DNA of 64,000 nt from Aromatoleum evansii (GCF_012910805.1 NZ_WTVK01000027.1:1-64000), one strand, 5' to 3'; counted from the first letter of the stretch, positions 44,707-54,491 are shown. A program made the numbers and translations. The notes: a model not told the origin generated them from the letters alone.

Positions 44707-46089
44707 ATGAGTTCGCATAAGCTCTCAATGCTGTTGGCTGCTGTGATCGGATGCAGCCAAATAAGCGTGGCAGTCGCGGCGGGCGATGCAGATCGTCTGG
44801 GAAAGGAACTAACCCCTCTTGGTGGAGAAAAGAAGGGGAATGCCGACGGGTCTATCCCGGCTTGGGAGGGACTAGAATCCGCTCCCAACGGATGGGTAGC
44901 CGGGAAATATCGCGGTGATTATGCAAAGACGAAGGACGAGAAGGCGCTCTTTTCGATTGACGCGTCCAACGTCGATAAATATGCCAGCAAGCTCACCCCG
45001 GGCCAAATTGCTCTAATCAAGCAATCGAAGGGGTACCGGATGGATGTGTACCCCACACATCGAAACTGTGGTGTTCCCGCTTGGGTTGAGGAGCGTACGA
45101 AGGAAAACGCCACTGAGGCGAAGATGGCGCCCGACGGATTCAGTCTCGAGCATGCTCGAGCGGGCGGTGTACCATTCCCGATTCCAAAGAGCGGCGTGGA
45201 GGCCATGTGGAACCACAAGTTGCGTTCCACCGGCGTTGGTTTCGACTATAAGCAGGGCGTCGCAGCGCTGAGTCCATCCCGCGGTACCAACGACTTCGTA
45301 TTCTCGACATTCGAGATTACTCAGTACTATCCGCACGGCACAAAGGAAGCTAAGAACGTCGAGGATGCTGGTAAGGTCGAATTTTACACTTATTACAAGT
45401 ACAAGTCGCCGGTATCTCTTGCTGGCCAGGCACTGGTATCGACCAGCTATCTTGACCGTCCAGCTGAGGTGTCCTATTACTTTCCGGGCCAGCGTCGAGT
45501 GCGTCGCCTTCCGACGTACGCATATGATGCTCCACTACTCGGCTTCGAAAATGAATACATGGTCGATATACAGAACATGTTCTGGAGTCAGCTCGACAGG
45601 TTCGATTACAAGCTAGCCGGAAAGAAGGAAATCTACATCGCTCACAACGCGTTCAAGATGTATGACTTCAACGCCAAACTTGAAGACGTGTTTAAGCGCG
45701 ATTTCATCAATCCAGACGTTACAAGATACGAACTGCATCGCGTATGGGTGGTCGAGGCAACCGTGAAGCAAGGTCAGCGGCATACCACACCTAAGCGCAC
45801 CTATTATCTTGATGAAGACAGCTGGAATCTGGTTGCTGCTGAAGACTACGACGCAAACGGGAACATTTGGAACGTGCGCCAGACTTTCCAAATCCCGGTC
45901 TGGGAACTTGGAGGAACATGCACCTATGGTCCGTGGATGCAGTACAGCCTCCAATCAGGGCGCTACGTAGCAGACAACCAGGTGATCGGACAGGGTTCTG
46001 ATGTGAAGTTCCTAACCAGTCCTGACGGTGGGCGCTTCAAGGCGAATTTCTATACTCCCGACACCCTGCGCGCGACGAGCGAACGCTAA
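44707..46089 (+). CDS. DUF1329 exported protein
   Basis: The 460-residue protein has a signal peptide (LSMLLAAVIGCSQISVAVAA) and the DUF1329 hallmark LGKELTPLGGEKKGNADGSI then PAWEG. The remainder (VSYYFPGQRRVRRLPTYAYD, FDYKLAGKKEIYIAHNAFKM, KRTYYLDEDSWNLVAAEDYD) matches the LolA-like body of the family. DUF1329 genes nearly always accompany DUF1302 and RND/MMPL genes. It probably carries or binds a hydrophobic molecule in the periplasm; this is inference. GGAG precedes the ATG. Confidence 0.93.
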   Translation: MSSHKLSMLLAAVIGCSQISVAVAAGDADRLGKELTPLGGEKKGNADGSIPAWEGLESAPNGWVAGKYRGDYAKTKDEKALFSIDASNVDKYASKLTPGQIALIKQSKGYRMDVYPTHRNCGVPAWVEERTKENATEAKMAPDGFSLEHARAGGVPFPIPKSGVEAMWNHKLRSTGVGFDYKQGVAALSPSRGTNDFVFSTFEITQYYPHGTKEAKNVEDAGKVEFYTYYKYKSPVSLAGQALVSTSYLDRPAEVSYYFPGQRRVRRLPTYAYDAPLLGFENEYMVDIQNMFWSQLDRFDYKLAGKKEIYIAHNAFKMYDFNAKLEDVFKRDFINPDVTRYELHRVWVVEATVKQGQRHTTPKRTYYLDEDSWNLVAAEDYDANGNIWNVRQTFQIPVWELGGTCTYGPWMQYSLQSGRYVADNQVIGQGSDVKFLTSPDGGRFKANFYTPDTLRATSER

Positions 46090-46164
46090 TCGGTTTGCTG
46101 GAGCCCAATCGCACGGGTTCCAGCAAAAGATTTCTCCTGATTTGCTTATTACACGGAGTGAAAT

Positions 46165-47907
46165 ATGTTCAGGATCACACGTCTGTCAATGGCTACTGCG
46201 TCGGCGCTTGCTGTGATGACCGGGCCGGCCAGCGCATTTCAGTTTGCGACAGGGTCGATCGAAGGTTCTTTCGACTCGACTTTGACCGCCGGATTTGGGG
46301 TTCGAGCCTCCAAGCAAAGCTGCGCCCTTATCGGTGACGGAAATACATCTTGCGGAGCAAGCGCAAACACCGCCCAGTACTCGAATGGCGACAACGGAAA
46401 TCTAAACTATAAGCGCGGCGATTTTTTTGCGGCCAATATCAAGGGAACCCATGAGCTCTTGCTAAAAATGCCTGACGGCTACAAGTTCATGGCGCGGGGC
46501 ACCTGGCTATATGACGCTGGCGCGCCTGAAACACGTCGTACTGACCTGGATGACGACGCAAAGCGTCAAGTGGCGCGTGACGTACGCTTGCTCGATTTTT
46601 GGGCCAGCAAGGATTTTACTATCGGGGAGCAAAACGCGCGCGTTCGCTTGGGAAATCAAGTGCTCAATTGGGGTGAGAGTTACTACATCTCCGGGGGTAT
46701 CAACGCCACCAACGCTTTGGACCTTCAGAAGCTCGCCGTGCCGGGGACCCAATTGAAGGAGGCGGTAATTCCTGCTCCGATGGTGTCGTTCGCAACCGGC
46801 CTAGGGCATGGGGTTAACCTTGAAACGTACTATCAATTTCGATGGAATCGAAATCGTGTGCCTCCGGTTGGCGCCTACTTTTCGGCCAACGACCTTTACG
46901 ACAAGGGACGACAACCGCTCTTTCTTAACCCCTCCAATTTTAACGTAGGTGGATTTGACCCACGGGGGACTCCTCAAGGGGCCGCTGCTTCATTTGCGTC
47001 ACCGGTGTCCGGAGACGACATTGAGGCCAGGAAGACTGGGCAGTATGGACTTTCGCTGCACTACAAGCCTGAGGGTTCCGATCTCGATCTCGGTTTCTAT
47101 TATCTCAATTACCACGACAAAAGCCCTGTTTTGCAATATAACTCGGCCGGAATCTACAATTGGCGATTTCTTGAGGATCGCGAACTGTATGGCCTGAGCG
47201 CGAATTTCCCGCTTGGGGATTGGGCTATTGGAACTGAGTTGTCATATCGACCACGAGACGCTGTAGCCCTTACCGGCTGCTACAACGCCGGCGGACCGCT
47301 TGATTTCAATACCAACGGCGCAGTCGTCGATACCTGTAGCCAGTGGATAGACAAGGAAAAGTATCAGTTTCATGTGACTGCGCAACTGAGCATCTCTCCG
47401 AGTAACTATCCCGGAGTCCTTAAAGCGCTCGGTGGTGCCACGAATGCGACCTTCACGACCGAGGCGGTTGTTATTCGATATCCGGATCTCAGGAGTCGAT
47501 TCGTGCGGTCTGCTAACGGAGTGCCTGTCCAGCAGGCGCCTGCTGCTGGCTATGCCTTCTGGACTGAGAATTCGCCTAGCCTCGGTACGATCGCCTCGGC
47601 CGGCGGCACTGGTACGTCTTGGGGCTACGTCGCAGACTTCAATGCGGCCTATGACGGGAAAATCATTGATGGTTGGCAGGTTATTCCAGGCGTGACCTAC
47701 TTCCAGGCGGTTCGTGGCGACACCCCGACGCTTACTGCTACCTTCCTTGAGGGCGCTAAGTCTGCCACTTACTATGTACTGTTCAATAAGAATGACGGGA
47801 AATGGAACGCAGGTATCAATTACACGGCGTATTGGGGCGGTAATGCGTTAAGGCAAGCTTACGGCGATCGTGATTTCGTCGGAGGCTTCCTTTCCTACAA
47901 CTTCTAA
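46165..47907 (+). CDS. DUF1302 outer-membrane protein
   Basis: The 580-residue protein has a signal peptide (LSMATASALAVMTGPASA) followed by alternating hydrophobic/aromatic strands and a C-terminal aromatic residue (GGFLSYNF), the pattern of an outer-membrane beta-barrel. RGDFFAANIKGTHELLLKMP, VRLGNQVLNWGESYYISGGI and KPEGSDLDLGFYYLNYHDKS are typical DUF1302 segments. It is likely the entry or exit port for the cluster's substrate. GGAG precedes the ATG at 46165. A hairpin terminator follows. Confidence 0.92.
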   Translation: MFRITRLSMATASALAVMTGPASAFQFATGSIEGSFDSTLTAGFGVRASKQSCALIGDGNTSCGASANTAQYSNGDNGNLNYKRGDFFAANIKGTHELLLKMPDGYKFMARGTWLYDAGAPETRRTDLDDDAKRQVARDVRLLDFWASKDFTIGEQNARVRLGNQVLNWGESYYISGGINATNALDLQKLAVPGTQLKEAVIPAPMVSFATGLGHGVNLETYYQFRWNRNRVPPVGAYFSANDLYDKGRQPLFLNPSNFNVGGFDPRGTPQGAAASFASPVSGDDIEARKTGQYGLSLHYKPEGSDLDLGFYYLNYHDKSPVLQYNSAGIYNWRFLEDRELYGLSANFPLGDWAIGTELSYRPRDAVALTGCYNAGGPLDFNTNGAVVDTCSQWIDKEKYQFHVTAQLSISPSNYPGVLKALGGATNATFTTEAVVIRYPDLRSRFVRSANGVPVQQAPAAGYAFWTENSPSLGTIASAGGTGTSWGYVADFNAAYDGKIIDGWQVIPGVTYFQAVRGDTPTLTATFLEGAKSATYYVLFNKNDGKWNAGINYTAYWGGNALRQAYGDRDFVGGFLSYNF

Positions 47908-47918
47908 TCGCGTGTTTG

Positions 47919-47964
47919 CCAGCCGCAATTGATCAACTCGACTGCGGCTGGATCTTGTTCTCTC
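47919..47964 (+). terminator. Hairpin terminator after the DUF1302 gene
   Basis: CCAGCCGCA (47919-47927) pairs with TGCGGCTGG (47943-47951) around a 15-nt loop, followed by the pyrimidine-rich ATCTTGTTCTCTC. The T content is modest, so it may be partial and let the downstream transporter genes be expressed at a lower level. Confidence 0.5.
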
Positions 47965-48063
47965 CATTTCGCCGGGTCCGTTTCCCAACGGTCAAAGCCG
48001 AGACTTTGGACTAGGTCAGGACTGTGAATTGGATGTATACATCGATCTGTAGTGACGGCTGCC

Positions 48064-50457
48064 ATGATAAATATTCTCAAAGTCAACGACGTTGACAAAT
48101 TGCTGACTCGGATGCTAGCCGGGCTGGAAAATTTTTGCTTTAGGTTCCGGACTCCATTCCTGCTGTGGCTAGCCATATTTACTGCAGGGATGGGGTATTT
48201 CGCTCTGCAGTTGCGAATGGAAGCTGGTTTTGAAAAGCAACTTCCAATTGGTCACGAGTACGTCAAGACATTCAATGAGTATCGCGGCGACCTTCTGGGC
48301 GCAAACCGGCTGAACATAGTAGTTAAGGCGCGCAATGAGTCAATCTGGACACAAGCTAGCCTGACTCGCCTTTACGAAGTCACCCAAGCTGTAATCTACC
48401 TCCCCAGCGTTGACCGGCTAGGCGTCCAGTCGTTATGGACTCCTAATAGTCTCGTCAACGAAATTACAGAGGAGGGCTTTCGGGCGGATCCTATTATTCC
48501 CGGAACTGTAACGCCAGACAGCCTGACCGCCGAAAAAATCGCCGAAATCCAGCGTTCAACGAGCCTTGGTGGATTTGTCGGAACTCTTGTATCGAGGGAC
48601 CAGACTAGTGCGATGATCGTCGCAGAGTTGGGCGAGGTCGATAAGGATGGTAATAAAATCGATTACGTCGAGTACAACAAGAGTCTAAATGAGTTAAGGA
48701 AGCGCTTCGAAGACGAGAACTACGAGATACAAATAATCGGGTTTGCAAAACAAATCGGTGACATTGCGGACGGAGCTTCGTCAGTTCTTGAGTTCTGCGG
48801 TGCCGCGCTTGTTCTTACGGCAATGGCGGTCTACTGGTACTGCCGTTCTATTCGCTTTACGCTACTACCGATCATTTGCTCTTTCACCTCGCTGGTGTGG
48901 CAATTTGGCGCGTTGCGCCTTCTAGGATTTGGTCTGGATCCGCTCGGAGTACTCGTGCCGTTTCTGGTTTTCGCTATTGGCGTTTCCCACGGCGTTCAAC
49001 AGATTAACTTCATTGTTCATGAACTGGCGCATGGCAAGTCAGCCGAAGACGCTGCGCGCACCAGTTTTCGCGGTTTGCTGATTCCCGGTGTTTTGGCCCT
49101 CGTTACGGCCTTCGTGTCGTTCGTAACGTTAGTCATCATTCCGATCCCGATGGTCAGGGAACTGGCGATTACGGCATCGTTGGGCGTGTTCTTCAAGATT
49201 ACTACCAACTTGGCGATGCTGCCGATTGCAGCGTCCTACTTCACGTTAGACCGTAAATACGCCGAAGAGGCGATGGACCGTCGAGAGAGCCGTGCACGTT
49301 GGCTCCGGCCACTTGCGCGAGTGGCTGAACCCGGGCGGGCATTGGTGGTCATTGGCATCGCGGCGTGCGTCTTTGGTGCCGCTGTCTGGCAAAGCAGAGA
49401 TCGAGTTATCGGTACGTTGCAGCCAGGTGCCCCGGAATTACGGCAAGAGGCGCGATTTAATCGGGACGCAGTGGCTATCGCGCAAAACTACGACACGGGA
49501 TTGGACTGGCTGACGGTGGTTTTCGAAGCGAGTCCGGAATCCTGCAACAACGTGGCAATTGGGGATTTTCAAGATAAGTTTGTTTGGGATATGCAGAACA
49601 CGCCTGGAGTACTGTCAGTGGCGTCTTACGCCGGGCAACTGCGTACATACAACGAGGGTTACAACGAAGGGCATCCAAAAATGGCGGTCGTTCCGTTGGA
49701 CGAGGCTAATTATGCCTCACTGAGTACAGAAATTGGTCGGATGCGCGGGTACATGCGTAAAGATTGCAGCATGACCGCAGTCCATCTCTTCCTCTCAGAC
49801 CATAAAGCGACGACTATTGGCGGAGTAATAGATAAGGTAAAGACTTTCCGCAACGATCATCAGCTTGAAGGCGTGACTATTCGGCTTGCAGCAGGCAATT
49901 CGGGTGTTCTTGCCGCGGTGAATGACGAAGTGGAACATGCTGAGACCCCGATGATGGTTTATGTGTTTGCTACTATCATTGCCCTAGTCGCCCTTGTCTA
50001 TCGCGACTTCCGAGCGGTTGTCGCGTGCTGCTTGCCACTGTTGATCGGGACGTTCATCGGTTACTGGTTTATGAAGGAACTGCAAATTGGTCTAACCGTC
50101 GCGACGCTCCCCGTAATGGTTCTGGCGGTGGGTATCGGTGTGGACTACGCGTTTTACATCTACAATCGCCTTCAACTGCACTTGGCGAACGGCCTGAACA
50201 TTGTCAGGGCGCTTGAGCATTCGATCCTGGAGGTAGGAACGGCGACGATCTTCACTGCTATTACGCTTGCAGTGGGGGTGGCAACATGGGCGTTTTCAGA
50301 GCTTAAGTTTCAAGCTGACATGGGGATGCTTTTGGCGTTCATGTTTATTGTGAACATGATTATGGCCATGACCGTGCTTCCGGCGTGCGCTGTGTGGCTC
50401 GAAAAGATCTTCCCGAGACGTTCGCCAGTTAGGGCGCCAGGGATTTTGGCGCATTGA
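48064..50457 (+). CDS. RND superfamily MMPL-type transporter
   Basis: The 797-residue inner-membrane protein has the duplicated RND layout: one helix, a periplasmic domain, then five helices, twice. Characteristic stretches are LDPLGVLVPFLVFAIGVSHG with the conserved GVSHGVQ, PIPMVRELAITASLGVFFKI, and in the second half TVATLPVMVLAVGIGVDYAF. The family exports or moves lipids and other hydrophobic molecules with proton motive force. I chose the ATG at 48064; a GTG at 48052 is in frame. Neither has a good ribosome binding site. It is translated with the beta-propeller gene just downstream. Confidence 0.92.
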   Translation: MINILKVNDVDKLLTRMLAGLENFCFRFRTPFLLWLAIFTAGMGYFALQLRMEAGFEKQLPIGHEYVKTFNEYRGDLLGANRLNIVVKARNESIWTQASLTRLYEVTQAVIYLPSVDRLGVQSLWTPNSLVNEITEEGFRADPIIPGTVTPDSLTAEKIAEIQRSTSLGGFVGTLVSRDQTSAMIVAELGEVDKDGNKIDYVEYNKSLNELRKRFEDENYEIQIIGFAKQIGDIADGASSVLEFCGAALVLTAMAVYWYCRSIRFTLLPIICSFTSLVWQFGALRLLGFGLDPLGVLVPFLVFAIGVSHGVQQINFIVHELAHGKSAEDAARTSFRGLLIPGVLALVTAFVSFVTLVIIPIPMVRELAITASLGVFFKITTNLAMLPIAASYFTLDRKYAEEAMDRRESRARWLRPLARVAEPGRALVVIGIAACVFGAAVWQSRDRVIGTLQPGAPELRQEARFNRDAVAIAQNYDTGLDWLTVVFEASPESCNNVAIGDFQDKFVWDMQNTPGVLSVASYAGQLRTYNEGYNEGHPKMAVVPLDEANYASLSTEIGRMRGYMRKDCSMTAVHLFLSDHKATTIGGVIDKVKTFRNDHQLEGVTIRLAAGNSGVLAAVNDEVEHAETPMMVYVFATIIALVALVYRDFRAVVACCLPLLIGTFIGYWFMKELQIGLTVATLPVMVLAVGIGVDYAFYIYNRLQLHLANGLNIVRALEHSILEVGTATIFTAITLAVGVATWAFSELKFQADMGMLLAFMFIVNMIMAMTVLPACAVWLEKIFPRRSPVRAPGILAH

Positions 50458-50468
50458 GGAGAATGATC

Positions 50469-51491
50469 ATGAAATATTTTGCTGCTATGAGCGTAAAGCG
50501 CCTTGGTGCAACAATCTGCCTTGCCACGGGAATATGTGCACTTTATGCGGTGCAAGCCAGCGCTGCGGTGGAGCAAAGTGAAGTACGAATTTCACCGGCC
50601 GTGATATCTCAGTTTGCTACTAGGGCGGCGATTTTGGGGGCTGCAACTGCTGGTCAGCGCGTTGTCGCTGTCGGATCGTACGGAACAGTGTTGTTGTCTG
50701 ATGACGGGGGACAATCGTTTCGTCAGGCGAGGTCGGTACCAGTCTCGTCGACTTTGACTTCTGTATCCTTTGTCGACGAAAAGCATGGATGGGCGGTTGG
50801 TCATTGGGGGATGATCCTCGCTACTGAGGACGGGGGGGACACGTGGGCAGTGCAGCGAACTGACCTGAAGGAGGACCGTCCCCTTTTTTCGGTACACTTC
50901 TTCGATCAGAACGAGGGTGTTGCCGTGGGATTGTGGTCGCTGATACTACGGACCGGTGACGGCGGAAAGACGTGGGATCGTATTTCGGTTCAGGATCCCG
51001 ATACCGGTGGGGAAAGCGATAGGAACTTGTTCAAGTTGTTTGCAGCTCCTAGTGGGACTCTATTTGTATCTGCGGAGCGGGGTTCGGTTCTGCGTAGCGA
51101 CGATCGGGGACGAACGTGGAGTCGCCTTGATACCCCGTACAAGGGGTCACTATGGTCGGGGCTCGTTATGAAGGATGGTACTTTGCTGGTCGGTGGTCTG
51201 CGCGGTAGCCTTTATCGTAGCCGCAACGGCGGCAGTAGTTGGGATCAGGTGAGAAACGACGCGCATAACTCGATCACAGATATGGTTGAAACTTCGGATC
51301 GGGTCGTCGCGGTCGGACTGAACGGGGTACGCCTCGAAAGTCGCGACGGGGGAATGACGTTTGTTGCCTCGCAAAGAGATGATCGTTTGTCGTTGACTGC
51401 TGCGGTCATCGCACCTAGCGGTGACGTCGTTACATTTTCCAAGACGGGGATTGTGGGGACAGGAACAAGTTCTGCAGTGTCAAGCAAGTAG
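50469..51491 (+). CDS. YCF48-like exported beta-propeller
   Basis: The 340-residue protein has a signal peptide (RLGATICLATGICALYAVQA) and repeated Asp-box/YCF48 units: VLLSDDGGQSFRQA, MILATEDGGDTWAVQR, LILRTGDGGKTWDRIS, VLRSDDRGRTWSRLD and LYRSRNGGSSWDQV. Such propellers accompany RND/DUF1302/DUF1329 sets and probably act as periplasmic adaptors. GAGGAG overlaps the upstream stop and lies eight bases before the ATG at 50469, so the transporter and this protein are coupled. Confidence 0.9.
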   Translation: MKYFAAMSVKRLGATICLATGICALYAVQASAAVEQSEVRISPAVISQFATRAAILGAATAGQRVVAVGSYGTVLLSDDGGQSFRQARSVPVSSTLTSVSFVDEKHGWAVGHWGMILATEDGGDTWAVQRTDLKEDRPLFSVHFFDQNEGVAVGLWSLILRTGDGGKTWDRISVQDPDTGGESDRNLFKLFAAPSGTLFVSAERGSVLRSDDRGRTWSRLDTPYKGSLWSGLVMKDGTLLVGGLRGSLYRSRNGGSSWDQVRNDAHNSITDMVETSDRVVAVGLNGVRLESRDGGMTFVASQRDDRLSLTAAVIAPSGDVVTFSKTGIVGTGTSSAVSSK

Positions 51492-51693
51492 GTGCCGTTG
51501 GTAGGGTAGGCGGGGGCCTGGTGATAGGCTGATTTTTGCCGGTTGTGCTCGCACTTGCATAAGCAGCCATCGCCGATCGTTCGACGTATTTCGTGGATGA
51601 TCGGCTGGCGCTATTTAGGTCGGGTCGTGGATGTAGTCTTGACGCCAGCGAATGGATAGACACCATTTGCTTGCTGGCGAAATTGCACAGTTG

Positions 51694-52719
51694 TTAGCTG
51701 TGCTGATGCGCGCATTCTTCCTCACGCACCTGACTGGGCTTCTTCCCAAAGGTCTGCTTGAAAGATCGAGAAAAGTGGGAATTACTCAGAAAGCCGCATT
51801 CGAGGGCGATGTCAAGGATTGGTGCCTGCGTTGTGACTAGAAGATTGTAGGCAGTTGCCATTCTCAGTTTGACTGCAAATGCCACGGGAGTCATGCCTAC
51901 TTCTGCCAAGAATAGACGCTCCAGGTGACGGACGCTAATGTTCACATGCTGTGCGATGAATTCCGCTGAGACCGGGGTGCTAATGTGGCGCTCGATGAGC
52001 AGAATCGCCTTGCGTACGCGAGTGTCAGACGTCTGCTGCATCAGGGGGGGCAGTGGTTGCGGTGTCTGCGCCGGAAGCTGAGTATGCTCGATCATGATGC
52101 GCAATGCTTTTGCGGCTCGTGCCTTGTCGCAGTGACGTTCTATAAGGTGCGCTGCCAGATGGACGACGCTGGTCCCTCCAGCACAACTTAGACGGTCTCC
52201 TTCGTCAATAAAGAGCTCCTCGGAGCTGAAAGGAAGCCCGGGAAATTCTTCCGCAAAATCCGAGGCAACATACCAGCTCACGCAACTGCGGCGGTTTTCC
52301 ATCAAGCCTAGTCTGGCGAGGATGAACGGAGCTGTGCAGATCCCTATCAGTGGGACGCGTCGCGCGGCTGCGTGTTGGATAAAGTTAGAAAGCTCGGGGT
52401 CGAGCTTGAGGTGCGGCAGCAGGCCCCCGACAACTACGATGTAGTCGAACTGGGTGGGATCAACGAGCGGGCTGGTAGGGCTAACCTTTAGGCCACAGCT
52501 CGCCGTAATCGGTTGCATATCCTGACTGAGCACCTGCCAGTCACAGTCTATCGGCCGACTCGAGTCGCCTTCGTCAGCCGCCAGTCTGAGGGCATCGACG
52601 AAGGCCGAAAAGGCCACCAGCGTAAAGCGCGGCGCAAGCAAAAATGCAACGGACAGGCGCCTCGTTCTTGGGGGGGCAGATACGTTGCTGCCTCGCGGGG
52701 CGGCTTTTGGATACATCAT
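51694..52719 (-). CDS. GATase1/AraC-type transcriptional regulator (GbdR-like)
   Basis: The 341-residue protein joins an N-terminal DJ-1/PfpI-like sensor (FDYIVVVGGLLPHLKLDPE, PLIGICTAPFILARLGL, SCVSWYVASDF) to a C-terminal AraC DNA-binding domain (SAEFIAQHVNISVRHLERLF, DIALECGFLSNSHFSRSFKQ). This is the architecture of GbdR, CdhR and SouR, which control glycine betaine, carnitine and sarcosine catabolism in Pseudomonas. It is convergent with the transporter cluster and divergent from the Dgc operon, so it most likely controls the latter. The base composition is intermediate. Two adjacent ATGs (52719, 52716) are possible. Confidence 0.88.
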   Translation of the reverse strand: MMYPKAAPRGSNVSAPPRTRRLSVAFLLAPRFTLVAFSAFVDALRLAADEGDSSRPIDCDWQVLSQDMQPITASCGLKVSPTSPLVDPTQFDYIVVVGGLLPHLKLDPELSNFIQHAAARRVPLIGICTAPFILARLGLMENRRSCVSWYVASDFAEEFPGLPFSSEELFIDEGDRLSCAGGTSVVHLAAHLIERHCDKARAAKALRIMIEHTQLPAQTPQPLPPLMQQTSDTRVRKAILLIERHISTPVSAEFIAQHVNISVRHLERLFLAEVGMTPVAFAVKLRMATAYNLLVTTQAPILDIALECGFLSNSHFSRSFKQTFGKKPSQVREEECAHQHS

Positions 52720-53513
52720 GATTTTCTAGTTAAGTACTCGACTAAGTTCCTCGGAACGTGGGAGCACGACAGCTTCCGTGCGACGCTGCCTAGTGCTTTC
52801 ACCCACGTCAACAACTCGGGACTCCTTTTGGGCCAAGCTTATTGCAGGACAGGTGCCGTTCAGGTTCCTTGATCGGCTCGCTGGGCGTTGTTTCGGTAGT
52901 TTGGAGCTACACACTCCTCGATACTCCTCGGATTGATCGACCGTCAGATATGTTGAGGTTTGTCGAGTTTAGATGAGCGAAGGCACTTATTGGTACATCA
53001 AGGTCGCGTTTAAGCAAAAGTGCGTCGTCTCAAGGATAGATTATCGGCGCACATAGGGGTAGGTAGATCGTTCTCGGTCCCGATTTCGCCATTGAAAGTG
53101 TTCCTGAAGTGTGGTTCAGCGTGTCCACCAAGCCGTAGGAACGATCCGTCTGGTGGCGGTACGGGGCCGGAGTCGGGGCGATACACATGACTCCTTGCGT
53201 TCACGCCTGATCGGCTGTCCTCCCGGTCGCCAATTCGAACACTTTGCCGTGCCGGAGGAATCTGTACCTAAGGAACCCCTGGATAACCGAGCGGCCTCCT
53301 GGCAAGGCGCACGGACCGCAGGATGCGAGACATATCAGTGAGATAGGCGAGCATCCGAGCACCGCGCAAGTGGGCGGCAGCTTTGCGGTCCGCTTCCGTT
53401 TATTGCTTCCTGGTGGCGGAATTTGCACACCGTCGGTCGCTTCCATGCGCGGGCCTGCTGGGCCCCTTGGCTATGCTGTTTTCCACGGAACAGCGACACC
53501 GGAGGAGACAGGA
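52720..53513. promoter_or_regulatory. Divergent regulatory region of the Dgc operon
   Basis: Nearly 800 bases between the regulator and the dipeptidase-like gene hold no supported gene. Promoters for both directions and the regulator's binding sites should lie here, but I can identify no clear dyad or -35/-10 pair. The AT-rich composition changes to high GC at about 53200-53450, which may mark an old junction. Confidence 0.4.
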
Positions 53514-54491
53514 ATGAATTTTAAACAGGTCCACGACGATTCCATCATCATAGATGGACTGATCATTGCGAAATGGAGCCGCGCGCTCTTTGAAGACATG
53601 CGCCGAGGCGGCCTGACGGCGGCGAACTGCACCGTTTCGGTGTGGGAAGGATTCCAGGCGACGATCGACAATATCGTGATGGTCAATCGCCTGATGGCGG
53701 AAAGCACGGACCTCGTGCTGCCGGTGCGCACCACGGCTGACATCGCTGCGGCCAAGGAAGCGAACAAGACCGGCATCATCCTCGGCTTCCAGAACGCGCA
53801 TGCGTTCGAGGACAAGCTGGGCTACGTCGAGATCTTCAAGAAGCTCGGCGTGGGCATCGTGCAGATGTGCTACAACACGCAGAACCTCGTCGGCACCGGC
53901 TGCTACGAGCGTGACGGCGGACTGTCGGGCTTCGGCCGCGAGGTCGTCGCCGAAATGAACCGCGTCGGCATCATGTGCGATCTCTCGCACGTCGGCGCGA
54001 AGACCTCCGAGGAAGTCATCCTCGAATCGAAGAAGCCGGTCTGCTATTCGCACTGCCTGCCGTCCGGCCTCAAGGAACATCCGCGCAACAAGTCTGACGC
54101 CGAGCTGAAGTTCATCGCCGATCACGGCGGTTTCGTCGGCGTGACCATGTTCGCCCCCTTCCTCAAGAAGGGCATCGACTCGACGATCGACGACTACGCC
54201 GAAGCGATCGAATACGTCATGAACCTCGTCGGCGAGGATGCGATCGGCATCGGCACCGATTTCACGCAGGGCCACGACAAGGACTTCTTCGAGTGGCTCA
54301 CGCACGACAAGGGCTACGCCCGCCGCCTCACCAACTTCGGAAAGATCGTCAATCCCCTTGGCATCCGCACCGTTGGTGAGTTCCCCAACCTGACCGAAAC
54401 GCTGCTCAAGCGCGGCATGCCCGAGCGTGTCGTGCGCAAGGTGATGGGCGAGAACTGGGTGCGCGTGCTGCGCGACGTCTGGGGCGAGTGA
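53514..54491 (+). CDS. Membrane-dipeptidase-family protein of the Dgc operon
   Basis: The 325-residue protein has the renal-dipeptidase fold and matches the PA5396-type protein that opens the dimethylglycine operon of Pseudomonas. His159 (DLSHVG), His180 (CYSHCLPSGL) and Asp249 (GTDF) are present. The first metal site is changed: the usual DGHND is DGLII (residues 14-18) and the bridging Glu is Gln93 (GFQNAH). It may be a mononuclear or altered hydrolase. No signal peptide is visible. GGAGGAGACAG precedes the ATG at 53514; the open frame extends upstream without a plausible start. Confidence 0.88.
   Translation: MNFKQVHDDSIIIDGLIIAKWSRALFEDMRRGGLTAANCTVSVWEGFQATIDNIVMVNRLMAESTDLVLPVRTTADIAAAKEANKTGIILGFQNAHAFEDKLGYVEIFKKLGVGIVQMCYNTQNLVGTGCYERDGGLSGFGREVVAEMNRVGIMCDLSHVGAKTSEEVILESKKPVCYSHCLPSGLKEHPRNKSDAELKFIADHGGFVGVTMFAPFLKKGIDSTIDDYAEAIEYVMNLVGEDAIGIGTDFTQGHDKDFFEWLTHDKGYARRLTNFGKIVNPLGIRTVGEFPNLTETLLKRGMPERVVRKVMGENWVRVLRDVWGE

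Noticed and set aside
53010-53204. Leftward frame of 64 codons in the regulatory region
   Set aside because: No ribosome binding site and no recognised family; could be chance in a gap of this size.
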